Source of the DNA: CAZQHK01 sp964593455
GTDB taxonomy: Bacteria > Muiribacteriota > CAYSPT01
DNA length: 64,000 nt
Assembly (NCBI GenBank): GCA_964593455.1
Contig: CAZQHK010000007.1
Location: forward strand, 62,001-126,000
Reading direction: 5' to 3'
The position numbers and the translations under genes were made by a program. The notes below the pieces were generated by a model that was not told where the DNA came from, did not search any database, and saw nothing but the letters and a program-made list of their open reading frames with translations. Positions 1 to 8,088 of this stretch are shown here, in pieces. The stretch's first letter is position 1. Each line of letters starts with the position of its first letter.

Positions 1-130
1 CTCCTTCCGTTTTCTCCTTCTTGACATTGCAGCAATCGAGCCGTGAAGACCCGAACTGTTTCTTGTTCTCCCGGGCCAAACCGGACAGCCAGGTATTGAG
101 CGCACGTTTTATTTTTTCCCACAGGTTCAC
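1..130 (-). CDS. LDCC-motif putative metal-binding small protein (partial, runs off the window)
   Basis: The first 43 codons of a small protein are visible; the 3' end lies outside the window. It starts with GTG, nine bases after a strong AGGAGG at 140-145 that lies within the intergenic gap and abuts the end of the TolC gene. The visible protein is amphipathic and basic, reads NLWEKIKRALNTWLSGLARE early and contains SRLDCCNVKKEK. The LDCC tetrad followed by a short basic tail matches the small LDCC-motif putative metal-binding proteins that I recall sitting between TolC-type and membrane-fusion genes in metal efflux operons. The role is unproven; a Cys-Cys metal site is inferred. An ATG a few bases earlier overlaps the Shine-Dalgarno sequence and is unlikely. 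Confidence 0.6.
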   Translation of the reverse strand, partial: MNLWEKIKRALNTWLSGLARENKKQFGSSRLDCCNVKKEKTEG

Positions 131-148
131 AGAACATCACCTCCTACC

Positions 149-1501
149 TTACTCAGTAAACTCCTCTTCCACCCGGGTAAGTTCCCGGGCCACGAGCATC
201 TCCAGTTCACCCAATCTCTGGGCATGGTCCGCCAGCGAGCGCTCGAATGAAAGCTGGAACTGGAGCAACGTTCTCTGTGTATCGATCAGGTCCAAAAAGC
301 CGGCCTTGCCGGTGGAAAATGCCTTTTGCGTAACCTCGAATGCCTGTTTAGCTTTCGGAACCAGAGTGTCCCTGTAAAGACTGATTTTCCTCTTGGCGTC
401 CCGGAAACGGTAGATGACCATTTTCAGGCGGGCCGTCAGTTTATTTTCCATATTACTTCGCTGGTTCACAGCCGACAAATACTGCGCTTCGGCCTGCCGC
501 TCGGCCGCCCGGTATTTATCCTGCCTGAAAAAAGGCAGGTTGACCGAGACCATAGCCACCAACGGGTCCTTCCCGCTGTCGTTCAGGACCGGCATCACCG
601 CGGGATCGGTGTCGACCAGGGTCAGTCCCACCATTACATCAGGCTTGTCGTTTATGTGTGCCAGCTCAACGGCCGCTTTCCCCCTGGCAGCCATGTAGTC
701 CATGGCTTTCAGCTCCGGATTGAGCTCGCTGAGTTGTGTCAAAAGCTGATCATCAGAAAAGGAAACCGCTTCTTCGGAAATCCGTCGCGGCCATGGTATG
801 AACGTATCGGAAGGCCGGTTGAGGGCCGCGTTCAACCTGGCCGACACCGGTCCTCGCAGCTCACGAAGCGTCTCCAGGCGGTCTTCCAGTTTACCGAGCT
901 CCACCTGAGCCCTGATGATATCGGCGTGTTTGGCCGCGCCCGCCTGGTACCTGGTCCTGGCCACTTTTTCGAGATAGGTGATCAACTGGACATTCTCTTC
1001 CGTAACGGTGATGGCCCGGGCCAGGTAATAATACTCGTAATATGCTTCCTTGACCTGGTAGAAGAGTTTGAGCAAGGCCGTCTGATAGCGCTGCTCCGCC
1101 ACCTTGGCCGCCTGCCTGGCCACCTTCTGACGTCCAGCCAGCTTGCCGGATCCGGGAAACATCTGGGACAACCCGAACTTCTGCCGTTGCGGTCCGACCC
1201 GGGTCTCCACTTCCCGGATGAAGTAACCGTAGGTAAACTTTGGATCCGGCAGGGACCGGACCTGGGGAATTTTTTCCAGAGCCGCCTGCCACGTGTTGAA
1301 CGCCGCCTGCAGGCCCGGGTTGTTCGCCCCGGCGTAGACCAGGTAATCGGCAAGCATGGATTGATCGTCGAGCACCGGCAGGTCATGTGCTTCAGTGATG
1401 TCAGCCGGCTGGTTTGCTGTTTTGGCGACACATACGGTTCCCGGAAAAATAATTGAGATAAGAATCAGTAAAAATATATGCAACGTCTTATTGTGAACCA
1501 T
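149..1501 (-). CDS. TolC/CzcC-family outer membrane efflux protein
   Basis: A 450-residue outer-membrane channel of tripartite efflux pumps. It begins with a signal peptide (about residues 1-27: basic start, hydrophobic core, VCVAKT cleavage region). The rest shows the two repeated helical OEP units of the family, with long amphipathic helices at about 150-230 and 320-440 and the segment FEVTQKAFSTGKAGFLDLID typical of the second repeat. Length fits the family. The ATG follows GGGAGAG at seven bases. A small LDCC-type metal-binding gene starts 18 bp downstream, which favours a heavy-metal (CusC/CzcC-like) pump over a drug pump; the fusion and RND subunits would lie beyond the left edge. Transcription is probably from the sigma54 promoter at 1710-1725. 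Confidence 0.9.
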   Translation of the reverse strand: MVHNKTLHIFLLILISIIFPGTVCVAKTANQPADITEAHDLPVLDDQSMLADYLVYAGANNPGLQAAFNTWQAALEKIPQVRSLPDPKFTYGYFIREVETRVGPQRQKFGLSQMFPGSGKLAGRQKVARQAAKVAEQRYQTALLKLFYQVKEAYYEYYYLARAITVTEENVQLITYLEKVARTRYQAGAAKHADIIRAQVELGKLEDRLETLRELRGPVSARLNAALNRPSDTFIPWPRRISEEAVSFSDDQLLTQLSELNPELKAMDYMAARGKAAVELAHINDKPDVMVGLTLVDTDPAVMPVLNDSGKDPLVAMVSVNLPFFRQDKYRAAERQAEAQYLSAVNQRSNMENKLTARLKMVIYRFRDAKRKISLYRDTLVPKAKQAFEVTQKAFSTGKAGFLDLIDTQRTLLQFQLSFERSLADHAQRLGELEMLVARELTRVEEEFTE

Positions 1502-1709
1502 TTTTATCTCTCCCTATTTTGATTTTTCGCATATCTTTTCATTTTCCAACTTTATCCCAATCTAAGCGATTAACGGGCAACCGTGTCAAGATAGAGTGGC
1601 GTTAACGCGATTTTCAGGCTTCTCAGCAAAGAACTGTCATCGTCAACTTAACGATCCGTATGATCAATTCCTTCAGAACATGTCCTGTAAAACGGTCAAC
1701 GGTTTGAAG

Positions 1710-1725
1710 AGCAAGACCCGTGCCA
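1710..1725 (-). promoter_or_regulatory. sigma54 (-24/-12) promoter for the efflux operon
   Basis: On the minus strand this reads TGGCACGGGTCTTGCT, matching the consensus TGGCAC-N5-TTGCT, with GG and GC ten bases apart. It points towards the TolC gene, with an expected start near 1699 and a leader of about 200 bases. A sigma54-dependent response regulator is encoded immediately upstream, so the regulator-promoter pairing is a natural inference. Confidence 0.85.
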
Positions 1726-1833
1726 ATATATGGTTATTAAACAGTCCGTGTTTGTAAACCGTGATTATACGTACTGTAATGAAAATTGCCGGACCCAAAT
1801 ATCGAAGCGGAATGAGATCGTTAAGACTGAGTT

Positions 1834-1875
1834 ACCCACCAGATTCTGATGGGTATCGGCCCCCAAATTCTGATG
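1834..1875. promoter_or_regulatory. putative enhancer (UAS) for the NtrC-type regulator
   Basis: A 21-bp near-perfect palindrome (ACCCACCAGA, one central T, TCTGATGGGT; one mismatched pair) lies at 1834-1854. The half ATTCTGATG recurs at 1867-1875, 24 bp further on. These sites are about 110-150 bp upstream of the -24 element, the usual distance for enhancer sites of sigma54 activators, and abut the 3' end of the regulator gene. The binding protein is inferred. Confidence 0.5.
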
Positions 1876-1877
1876 AG

Positions 1878-3221
1878 TTACAGCGGGCGCTTCAGATCGT
1901 AATCGGTGATTTTTTTCCGGAGGGTCGTGGGAGAAATCTGAAGAATGCCGGCGGTGCGGGTGATGTTCCAGTCGGTTACAATTAAAGCTTTTTCTATGTG
2001 CCCTTTTTCGGCCTGGCGAAGCGTCGTGACATTCGCGGCCGATGGATCGGTTTCTATCTCGGGACGAAGCGAAAACTCGAGGTCGTCCCCGGTTAAAACA
2101 GGTCCCCGGCTCAAGGCCACCGCCCTGGTGAGAACGTTCTCCAGCTCCCGCACGTTGCCGGGCCAATCGTAAGCGGTCAGCCGCCTCATGGCCGCTTCTT
2201 CCACTGCGTCGACCCGCCGGTGCAAAGTACGGCTGATGCGGCCGAGAAGATACTGCACCAGAAGCGGTATGTCACTGCGGTGTTCCCGTAAAGAAGGCGC
2301 CTCGATACGGGCTACAGTCAGGCGGTAGTAGAGATCCCGGCGAAATGTACCTTCCCCAAGCATGGTTTCCAGATTGCGATTGGTGGCGGCAACTACCCGG
2401 GCCAGAAACGGTATACTTTTCAGCCCCCCCACCCGTTCGAACTCCTTTTCCTGGAGCACTCGAAGAACCTTGGCCTGCAAATCAAGTGGCATGTCCCCTA
2501 TTTCATCGAAGAAAAGAGTCCCTTCACCGGCAAATTCCATCTTGCCGATCTTACGATCGCCGGCACCGGTAAAAGCCCCTTTTTCATGACCGAACAGCTC
2601 GCTTTCCAGGAGTGTTGGAACTACTGCCGAGCAGTTAATCGGAACAAATGACTGGCCGGAAAAAGACGCTTCGTGAAGGGCGCGCGCCACCAGTTCCTTG
2701 CCCGTCCCGCTTTCCCCCTCGATGAGAACGGTGACCCGGCTCCTGGAGAGAAGCCCGATCTGCTTGATCACCTCGATGATTTTCCTGCCGGTGCCGACAA
2801 TCTCGTCAGGACGTTCCAAAACCGGACTCCTTTCAATGGGTACGGTTACCGTGCGGACAGTCCCGAATCGCTCCGCTTTCTCGATCAGCAGCAGGACGTC
2901 ATCGAGTTCAAATGGTTTACGGAGATAGTCAAAGGCTCCGGAACGCATCGCTTCGATGGTCGTTTTCATATCCTGCTGGCCGGTGATCATCGCCACCGGA
3001 ACATCACGGTATTGTTCCTGTAAAAGCTTGAGAACATCGATACCGCTCCGGTCCGGGAGATTCAGATCCAGCAGGATCAGGTCCGGCTGCCATTCTGCGA
3101 TCAGGTCGAGTCCCGCGGAGGCGGTGTTGGCGTACTTCACTTCATGTCCTTCGGTTTTCAGCTGAATCTCCAGGGAACGGCAGAGATCACGGTCGTCATC
3201 GATGATAAGAATACTGCTCAT
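1878..3221 (-). CDS. sigma54-dependent response regulator, NtrC family
   Basis: A 447-residue transcription activator with the full three-domain layout. The receiver domain (about 1-120) has acidic DDD at 8-10, the phospho-acceptor Asp at 52 in LILLDLNLPD, and the conserved Lys in RKPF. The central AAA+ domain (about 140-370) has Walker A GESGTGKE near 169-176, the sigma54-contact loop GAFTGA at 215-220 and Walker B TLFFDEIGD near 235. A C-terminal Fis-type helix-turn-helix ends in TAGILQISPTTLRKKI. Its start overlaps the 3' end of the upstream kinase gene by four bases (ATGA), so the two are translationally coupled. It probably activates the adjacent efflux operon. Confidence 0.95.
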   Translation of the reverse strand: MSSILIIDDDRDLCRSLEIQLKTEGHEVKYANTASAGLDLIAEWQPDLILLDLNLPDRSGIDVLKLLQEQYRDVPVAMITGQQDMKTTIEAMRSGAFDYLRKPFELDDVLLLIEKAERFGTVRTVTVPIERSPVLERPDEIVGTGRKIIEVIKQIGLLSRSRVTVLIEGESGTGKELVARALHEASFSGQSFVPINCSAVVPTLLESELFGHEKGAFTGAGDRKIGKMEFAGEGTLFFDEIGDMPLDLQAKVLRVLQEKEFERVGGLKSIPFLARVVAATNRNLETMLGEGTFRRDLYYRLTVARIEAPSLREHRSDIPLLVQYLLGRISRTLHRRVDAVEEAAMRRLTAYDWPGNVRELENVLTRAVALSRGPVLTGDDLEFSLRPEIETDPSAANVTTLRQAEKGHIEKALIVTDWNITRTAGILQISPTTLRKKITDYDLKRPL

Positions 3222-4399
3222 GTCGGCGGTCCTCCCACGGGGAGCAGGGCGGTAAAGACCGCCCCTCCCTCTGAACGGTTTTCCACGACAACAGGTCCCC
3301 CGTGAAGTTCGATGATCTTCTTGACATTGGCCAGCCCGAGCCCGGTCCCGTCTGGCCGCGTCGTATAGAAAGGCTGGAACAATTTTTCCATTTGCGAGGA
3401 TAAAATACCCGGTCCTTCATCGCTCACCGATATGGCAACCTGATCCGGATTATCCGGCACCAGTGATCCATTTACCAGCACCCTGCCTTTCCGTGGCGTG
3501 AAATAAACGGCATTGGTAATCAGGTTGGTCAAAGCTCGCTGGAGTTGTTCAGCGTCGGCAATTATCTCCGTTTGCCCGCAGTCGTCATTGAATTCAAGAT
3601 TAATGGATTTTTCTTCGACGGCCTCCCGGACCACGTCCCTGACCCCGTCCGCCAGATCTCCAAATTTGATTGAGGTCAGTTTCAGCTCAAGCGGCTTCCC
3701 GTATCCGAGCAGATCCGTCAGCATGGTCTCCAGCCTGCCCGCCTGCCGGATTGCGATATCGGCCAACTCGGCGTGATCGGCGTCACTTTTCACCTTCTTC
3801 CGGAGTGCCTGCAGGTTCAATTTTACCGAGGATAGGGGATTTCGCATCTCGTGAACGATGCTGGAACTGAGCTCCCCGACAGCTGCCAGGGAAGCTGCCC
3901 GGGTCAGTTTCCGTTGACTGGCCGCCAGTTCATCCAGCATGTGATTAAACGCCTGCCCCACTTCCTGGGCTTCCTTCCCTTTCAATTGACCGAGACGTTC
4001 CTCGTGTTTTCCCTCGGCGATCGTGCGGGCTATTACGGCCAACTTTCTAAGCGGCCTGGATAGTGCACGAGATGTTCTTCCCGCGAGAAGAAGCACCACG
4101 ATAAACGTTACCGCGCCCGTAACCAGGGCCCGGATACGAAGAACTCCCAGCCAACGGACCACATCTTTCTGTTCGATCTCCGATATCAGCGGGCAGCCAA
4201 GCTCGATGGAGGCCTTGTGACTTGCTTCCTGGAGCTCAATGATTGCCTGCCGGGCGCAGTGATATCCCTGGGCCGACATAATCACCAGTGGGCCAAGTGC
4301 CACCAGCGACATCCAGAGGAGAATTCGAAAACGCAGACTGTGGTGACGTTCACCGGGAGAACTGTTCGATTTTTTTTCATTCATTTTCACGGCCACCAT
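3218..4399 (-). CDS. membrane sensor histidine kinase
   Basis: A 393-residue two-component kinase paired with the downstream NtrC-type regulator. There are two membrane segments (about 25-43 and 88-107), a HAMP linker (about 108-160), a HisKA dimerisation domain with the phospho-acceptor His in SSSIVHEMRNPLSSV, and a HATPase domain with the N box ITNAVYF, DEGPG and TGLGLANVKKI. The periplasmic loop is only about 45 residues, short for this class of two-transmembrane sensor. Several other genes in this window carry internal deletions, so loss of part of the sensor domain is possible but not shown. The ATG at 4399 follows AAGAAGG; a second ATG lies five codons in. Confidence 0.92.
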   Translation of the reverse strand: MVAVKMNEKKSNSSPGERHHSLRFRILLWMSLVALGPLVIMSAQGYHCARQAIIELQEASHKASIELGCPLISEIEQKDVVRWLGVLRIRALVTGAVTFIVVLLLAGRTSRALSRPLRKLAVIARTIAEGKHEERLGQLKGKEAQEVGQAFNHMLDELAASQRKLTRAASLAAVGELSSSIVHEMRNPLSSVKLNLQALRKKVKSDADHAELADIAIRQAGRLETMLTDLLGYGKPLELKLTSIKFGDLADGVRDVVREAVEEKSINLEFNDDCGQTEIIADAEQLQRALTNLITNAVYFTPRKGRVLVNGSLVPDNPDQVAISVSDEGPGILSSQMEKLFQPFYTTRPDGTGLGLANVKKIIELHGGPVVVENRSEGGAVFTALLPVGGPPT

Positions 4400-4448
4400 A
4401 ATACCTTCTTAACGTTTAAAAGGGCAAATTGACCCATCCAATTCCATA

Positions 4449-4477
4449 ATGTTAAACTCATACCATGACCGTAGCAA
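4449..4477 (-). promoter_or_regulatory. putative sigma70 promoter for the kinase-regulator operon
   Basis: The minus strand carries TTGCTA (-35), a 17-base spacer and TAACAT (-10) about 50 bases before the kinase start. It is divergent from, and only six bases away from, the cysK promoter. Confidence 0.4.
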
Positions 4478-4483
4478 TGAAAA

Positions 4484-4513
4484 TTGACAAATCGGAAACA
4501 AAATCACTATAAT
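4484..4513 (+). promoter_or_regulatory. strong sigma70 promoter for cysK
   Basis: Consensus TTGACA at 4484-4489 and TATAAT at 4508-4513 are separated by 18 bases, about 90 bases before cysK. A small palindrome CCAATTGG directly downstream of the -10 box could be an operator. Confidence 0.8.
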
Positions 4514-4601
4514 CCCAATTGGAATAGTCGGTAATAATAAGGTATGATAATAAAGCGAACAGTACATCCCTGATTCTTCAATTTAAAAGGAGGTAGTAAC
4601 C

Positions 4602-5522
4602 ATGAAAATAGCAAACAATATCACGGAACTAATCGGTAACACCCCATTGGTCAAACTGAACCGCCTCAATGACGGGCTGCCGGGACAGATCGCCCTCAAA
4701 CTGGAGTCCTTCAATCCCATGTCCAGCGTCAAGGACCGCATCGGCCTGTCCATGATCGAGGCGGCGGAGCGGGACGGGCTTTTAAACAAGGATTCCATAA
4801 TCATCGAGCCCACTTCCGGCAACACCGGTATCGCCCTGGCCTTCGTGGCCGCCGCCAAGGGATACAAGCTGCTGTTGACCATGCCCGAAAGTATGTCTAT
4901 CGAGCGGCGGCGTATCCTGAAAGCTTTCGGGGCGGAACTGGTGTTGACCCCGGCCGACAAAGGTATGCCCGGAGCTATCGATAAAGCCAGGGAACTGACC
5001 GAGAGCGACAGTAAGTACTTCATGCCCCAGCAGTTCAATAATCCGGCCAATCCGGAGATTCACCGGGAGACCACCGCGGAGGAAATCTGGCGGGACACCG
5101 ATGGACAAATCGATATCCTGGTGTCGGGCATCGGAACCGGCGGGACGATTACCGGGGTCTCGGAAGTGATCAAACAACGGAAACCTTCCCTGCACGCAGT
5201 GGCGGTGGAACCTACCGGCTCCCCCGTGCTCTCCGGAGGCAAACCCGGACCCCACAAGATCCAGGGAATCGGAGCGGGTTTCGTCCCCAATGTTCTGAAC
5301 ACCGACATCATCGACGAGATCGTCCAGGTTGCAAACGAGGATGCTTTCGAAACCTCCCGGCAACTCGCCATCCAGGAAGGAATCTTCGTGGGTATCTCTT
5401 CCGGCGCCGCCGTCTGGGCCGCCCTGGAGGTAGCCCGGAGGCCTGAGAGCAAAGGCAAGCTCATCGTGGCCATCATTCCTGATCTCGGCGACCGGTACCT
5501 GAGCACTCCGTTGTTCGAATAG
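4602..5522 (+). CDS. cysK: cysteine synthase (O-acetylserine sulfhydrylase)
   Basis: A 306-residue PLP enzyme that makes L-cysteine from O-acetylserine and sulfide in the cytosol. Visible hallmarks are the PLP-binding Lys at 44 in NPMSSVKDRIG, the substrate loop PTSGNTGIAL at about 70-79, the phosphate-binding GTGGTITG near 175, and the C-terminal GISSGAA and PDLGDRYLST segments. Length is normal for the family. AAGGAGG precedes the ATG by eight bases. It stands alone behind a consensus promoter, with divergent signalling genes on one side and redox proteins on the other. The CysM paralogue is an alternative, but the spacing and C-terminus look like CysK. Confidence 0.93.
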   Translation: MKIANNITELIGNTPLVKLNRLNDGLPGQIALKLESFNPMSSVKDRIGLSMIEAAERDGLLNKDSIIIEPTSGNTGIALAFVAAAKGYKLLLTMPESMSIERRRILKAFGAELVLTPADKGMPGAIDKARELTESDSKYFMPQQFNNPANPEIHRETTAEEIWRDTDGQIDILVSGIGTGGTITGVSEVIKQRKPSLHAVAVEPTGSPVLSGGKPGPHKIQGIGAGFVPNVLNTDIIDEIVQVANEDAFETSRQLAIQEGIFVGISSGAAVWAALEVARRPESKGKLIVAIIPDLGDRYLSTPLFE

Positions 5523-5726
5523 CAAACGCCAATCATTGTCCATCCGATCACGACCGAATCCGGCCTGTTCGAAACAGCGTGCCGGATATTCCGGTAATAA
5601 TCCCACTGCACTATCGTGAGGGTGTATAATAGGGTGAAATAATCATTAAAAGCGGTTGAACACGGACGCTCACTCGAGCGCCGGTTAACCGCGGACTCTA
5701 CAATGAGGAACCTGGAGGAAAGTAAA

Positions 5727-5924
5727 ATGGATGGAAAACCGGTTACGACGTCTCCCGAGTGGGACCTCGAGGATTGGGAAAAAGCTTATACTATACACGT
5801 GGGGACTATCTATGCCTGCCGGACGTGCAAGAATCTCGTGATGGTTACCAGGAGCGGTATCGGAGTTCTGGAAATGAACTGCTGTGGTAAATCCATGGAA
5901 CAAATGATGCCTTCCAGCGGTTAG
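5727..5924 (+). CDS. desulforedoxin-type rubredoxin-like iron protein
   Basis: A 65-residue protein with a single desulforedoxin fold: YACRTCKNLV (CxxC) and, after a Gly-rich turn, MNCCGKSMEQM (adjacent Cys pair). Four Cys in this pattern bind one iron in desulforedoxin and in the N-terminal domain of desulfoferrodoxin. The superoxide reductase domain is absent, so it is a lone electron-transfer or metal module. GGAGGA seven bases before the ATG at 5727 supports this start; an upstream ATG at 5703 has no ribosome-binding site. It lies 16 bp before a tandem version of the same module. Confidence 0.8.
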   Translation: MDGKPVTTSPEWDLEDWEKAYTIHVGTIYACRTCKNLVMVTRSGIGVLEMNCCGKSMEQMMPSSG

Positions 5925-5940
5925 GGGTAGGAGAGAGATT

Positions 5941-6183
5941 ATGAGCCACTCTAAAGGCACCATATATTTTTGTCCAATCTGCAAAGCTGAAGTAAGTGTA
6001 CTGGCACCGAGAACAGGGGATTTCTCACCCCGGTGCTGTAATATGGCCATGGAACCATTATCCAGGCGCCTGTTTTTTTATATCTGCCCCATTTGCTTCG
6101 CTGAAATCGCTATATTAAAAAAAGGGACAGGGCCTTTTGATCCTCGATGCTGCAATACCGCCATGATTCACGCAGCAGCTTGA
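5941..6183 (+). CDS. tandem (two-module) desulforedoxin-like protein
   Basis: An 80-residue protein made of two successive copies of the desulforedoxin metal module. Copy 1 has YFCPICKAEVSVL followed by FSPRCCNMAM; copy 2 has YICPICFAEIAIL followed by FDPRCCNTAM. Each holds a CxxC and an adjacent Cys pair, so two Fe(Cys)4 sites are predicted. AGGAGAG precedes the ATG. It sits directly after a single-module homologue and before transketolase genes. No catalytic domain is present; a role in electron transfer or oxidative stress is inferred. Desulforedoxin itself is a homodimer, so this looks like a covalent dimer. Confidence 0.75.
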   Translation: MSHSKGTIYFCPICKAEVSVLAPRTGDFSPRCCNMAMEPLSRRLFFYICPICFAEIAILKKGTGPFDPRCCNTAMIHAAA

Positions 6184-6255
6184 ATTGACAGTCTTAGGAA
6201 TGTTGCCGTAAACTGATCGCCGGTTTTTTAAAAAATAGACGGTAAAGGAGCTGCC

Positions 6256-7080
6256 ATGACTGATAAACAGGGTTTAGTAGGAAAACTGAAAGAAAAAGCG
6301 CACCTCGCTAGAAAAGAGATTTTGGAGACGATTACCGAGGCGCAAAGCGGTCACCCGGGGGGGTCTCTGTCGTGTATCGACATTCTTATCTCGCTCTACT
6401 TTTACAAGATGAAACATAAGCCGGATGTTCCTCAATGGGATGAACGTGACCGCCTTATCATGTCCAAGGGACACGCCTCACCGGCGGCCTATGTGGCCCT
6501 GGCCAACGCGGGCTACTTCCCGAAGGAAGAACTCAAGACGTTTCGCAAACTCGGCGCCAGGCTGCAGGGGCACGTTCACACCAAGGTGCCCGGGGTAGAG
6601 TTCTGTACGGGTTCGTTGGGACAGGGTTTGTCCGTGGCCAACGGTCTGGGAATCGGAGCGAAGATAGGGAAAGCCGGATACAATGTCTACTGTCTCATGG
6701 GCGACGGCGAAATCCAGGAGGGGATGATCTGGGAAGCAGCCATGACGGCGTCCCATCACAAGCTGGATAATGTCTGCGCCATCCTGGACTACAACAAGTT
6801 GCAGGAAAACGGGCTCGTGAACAGTATCAAGAACGAGGAACCGCAAAACGGCCGTTGGAGCAGTTTCGGCTGGCACGTCATAGAAGTGGACGGCCATAAT
6901 TTCGAGGAACTCATGAACGCCCTGGACGAGTTCGAGACGGTGAAAGGAAAACCCACCATCATTATTGCCCACACGATCAAAGGCAAAGGGATCTCTTTCA
7001 TGGAGGGAAACCACAAGTGGCATGGAAAATCCCCCAACCAGGAGCAGTTAAGTGATGCCCTGGCAGAGCTAGGATATTGA
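6256..7080 (+). CDS. transketolase, N-terminal (TPP-binding) subunit
   Basis: A 274-residue split transketolase subunit for the non-oxidative pentose phosphate pathway. It has the His-containing motif SKGHASPAAY near 73-82, and the thiamine-diphosphate signature starting GDGEIQEGMIWEA and ending in DYNKLQENG. AAAGGAG lies upstream of the ATG. The C-terminal subunit follows after 11 bp, so the two are cotranscribed and should form an alpha2beta2 enzyme. Split transketolases are common in anaerobes and archaea. Confidence 0.93.
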   Translation: MTDKQGLVGKLKEKAHLARKEILETITEAQSGHPGGSLSCIDILISLYFYKMKHKPDVPQWDERDRLIMSKGHASPAAYVALANAGYFPKEELKTFRKLGARLQGHVHTKVPGVEFCTGSLGQGLSVANGLGIGAKIGKAGYNVYCLMGDGEIQEGMIWEAAMTASHHKLDNVCAILDYNKLQENGLVNSIKNEEPQNGRWSSFGWHVIEVDGHNFEELMNALDEFETVKGKPTIIIAHTIKGKGISFMEGNHKWHGKSPNQEQLSDALAELGY

Positions 7081-7091
7081 GGTAAACAATT

Positions 7092-8048
7092 ATGACTGAA
7101 ATGAAAGCGACCAGGGACTCCTGGGGCGAAACATTACTGAAACTGGGACATGAAAACGAGAAGATCGTGGTTCTTTCAGGTGACCTTGAAGACTCTACCC
7201 GGGCGGAGTATTTCGGGAATGAGTTTCCCGAGCGGTTTTTCAACCTGGGAATAGCCGAACAGGACATCCTGGGAACCGCCGCCGGTTTGAGCCTGGCCGG
7301 ATACATTCCTTTCGCCAGTTCCTTCGCGGCCTTTATCACCAACCGGCCGTACGGGATGCTGCGGTTATCTGTTTGTTACAACAACACCAATGTCAAGGTG
7401 ATAGGCTCTCACGGCGGTATTACCGTGGGCGAAGACGGGGCTACCGCCCAGGCCCTCGAGGACCTGGCCATAACCAGGGTGCTACCCAACATGACCGTGG
7501 TGTACCCGGTTGACGCGTACGAGACCGAAAAAGCCACCCGGGCTATCACCGAGATGTACGGCCCGGTTTACATGCGTTGCAGCCGGAACAAGCTTCCGAT
7601 CATCACCACCAGGGACACTCCGTTTACCCTCGGCAAGTCCATCATCATGCGTCGCGGCGCAGATGCCACTGTCATCGCCTGCGGCTTTCTGGTTTCAGAA
7701 TCACTCAAAGCCGCCGACATCCTGGTCCGGGAAGGTCTCGAAGTGCAGGTGATCAACATGCACACGATTAAACCGATCGACCGGGACGCGATCATCCAGG
7801 CCGCCGGCCAGACCGGCGCTATCGTAACGGCCGAGGACCACCAAGTGAACGGCGGGCTGGGAAGCGCGGTGGCCGAGGTGCTCAGCACGAACCTCCCGGT
7901 GCCCCTGGAGATGGTGGCGGTCATGGATACGTTCGGTGAATCCGGGACGCCTCAGCAGTTGCAGGAGAAATATAATTTGACCGATAAATCCATCGCCGAA
8001 GCGGTCAGAAAGGTCATCAAGCGGAAACATCTTAGGGGTCAGGCCTAA
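7092..8048 (+). CDS. transketolase, C-terminal subunit
   Basis: A 318-residue partner of the upstream TPP-binding subunit. It covers the Pyr domain, with the catalytic Glu in NLGIAEQDILGTAAGLSLAG, and the C-terminal transketolase domain. Length is normal. The last codons and the TAA stop lie inside a dispersed repeat (8034-8088), so the C-terminal residues LRGQA come from repeat sequence; the original end may have been slightly different. It is convergent with the glycosyltransferase fusion gene. Confidence 0.92.
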   Translation: MTEMKATRDSWGETLLKLGHENEKIVVLSGDLEDSTRAEYFGNEFPERFFNLGIAEQDILGTAAGLSLAGYIPFASSFAAFITNRPYGMLRLSVCYNNTNVKVIGSHGGITVGEDGATAQALEDLAITRVLPNMTVVYPVDAYETEKATRAITEMYGPVYMRCSRNKLPIITTRDTPFTLGKSIIMRRGADATVIACGFLVSESLKAADILVREGLEVQVINMHTIKPIDRDAIIQAAGQTGAIVTAEDHQVNGGLGSAVAEVLSTNLPVPLEMVAVMDTFGESGTPQQLQEKYNLTDKSIAEAVRKVIKRKHLRGQA

Positions 8049-8088
8049 CATTTGAACATTTGAGACTATGGACAAGAGGATGATTTCC
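8034..8088 (-). repeat. dispersed repeat family A, copy 1 (inverted)
   Basis: On the minus strand this about 55-bp stretch matches 10341-10394 at roughly 90 percent, including AAATCATCCTCTT and ATGTTAGGCCTGACCCCT. It contains the stop codons of both convergent genes (transketolase C subunit at 8046-8048, glycosyltransferase fusion at 8066-8068). Confidence 0.8.

Noticed and set aside
326..1456. Long open frame antisense to the TolC gene
   Set aside because: Low-complexity His/Arg/Gly-rich translation with no motif; the opposite strand carries a complete TolC protein with a signal peptide.
4782..5606. Open frame antisense to cysK
   Set aside because: Mirror of high-GC cysK codons; no ribosome-binding site or family motif.
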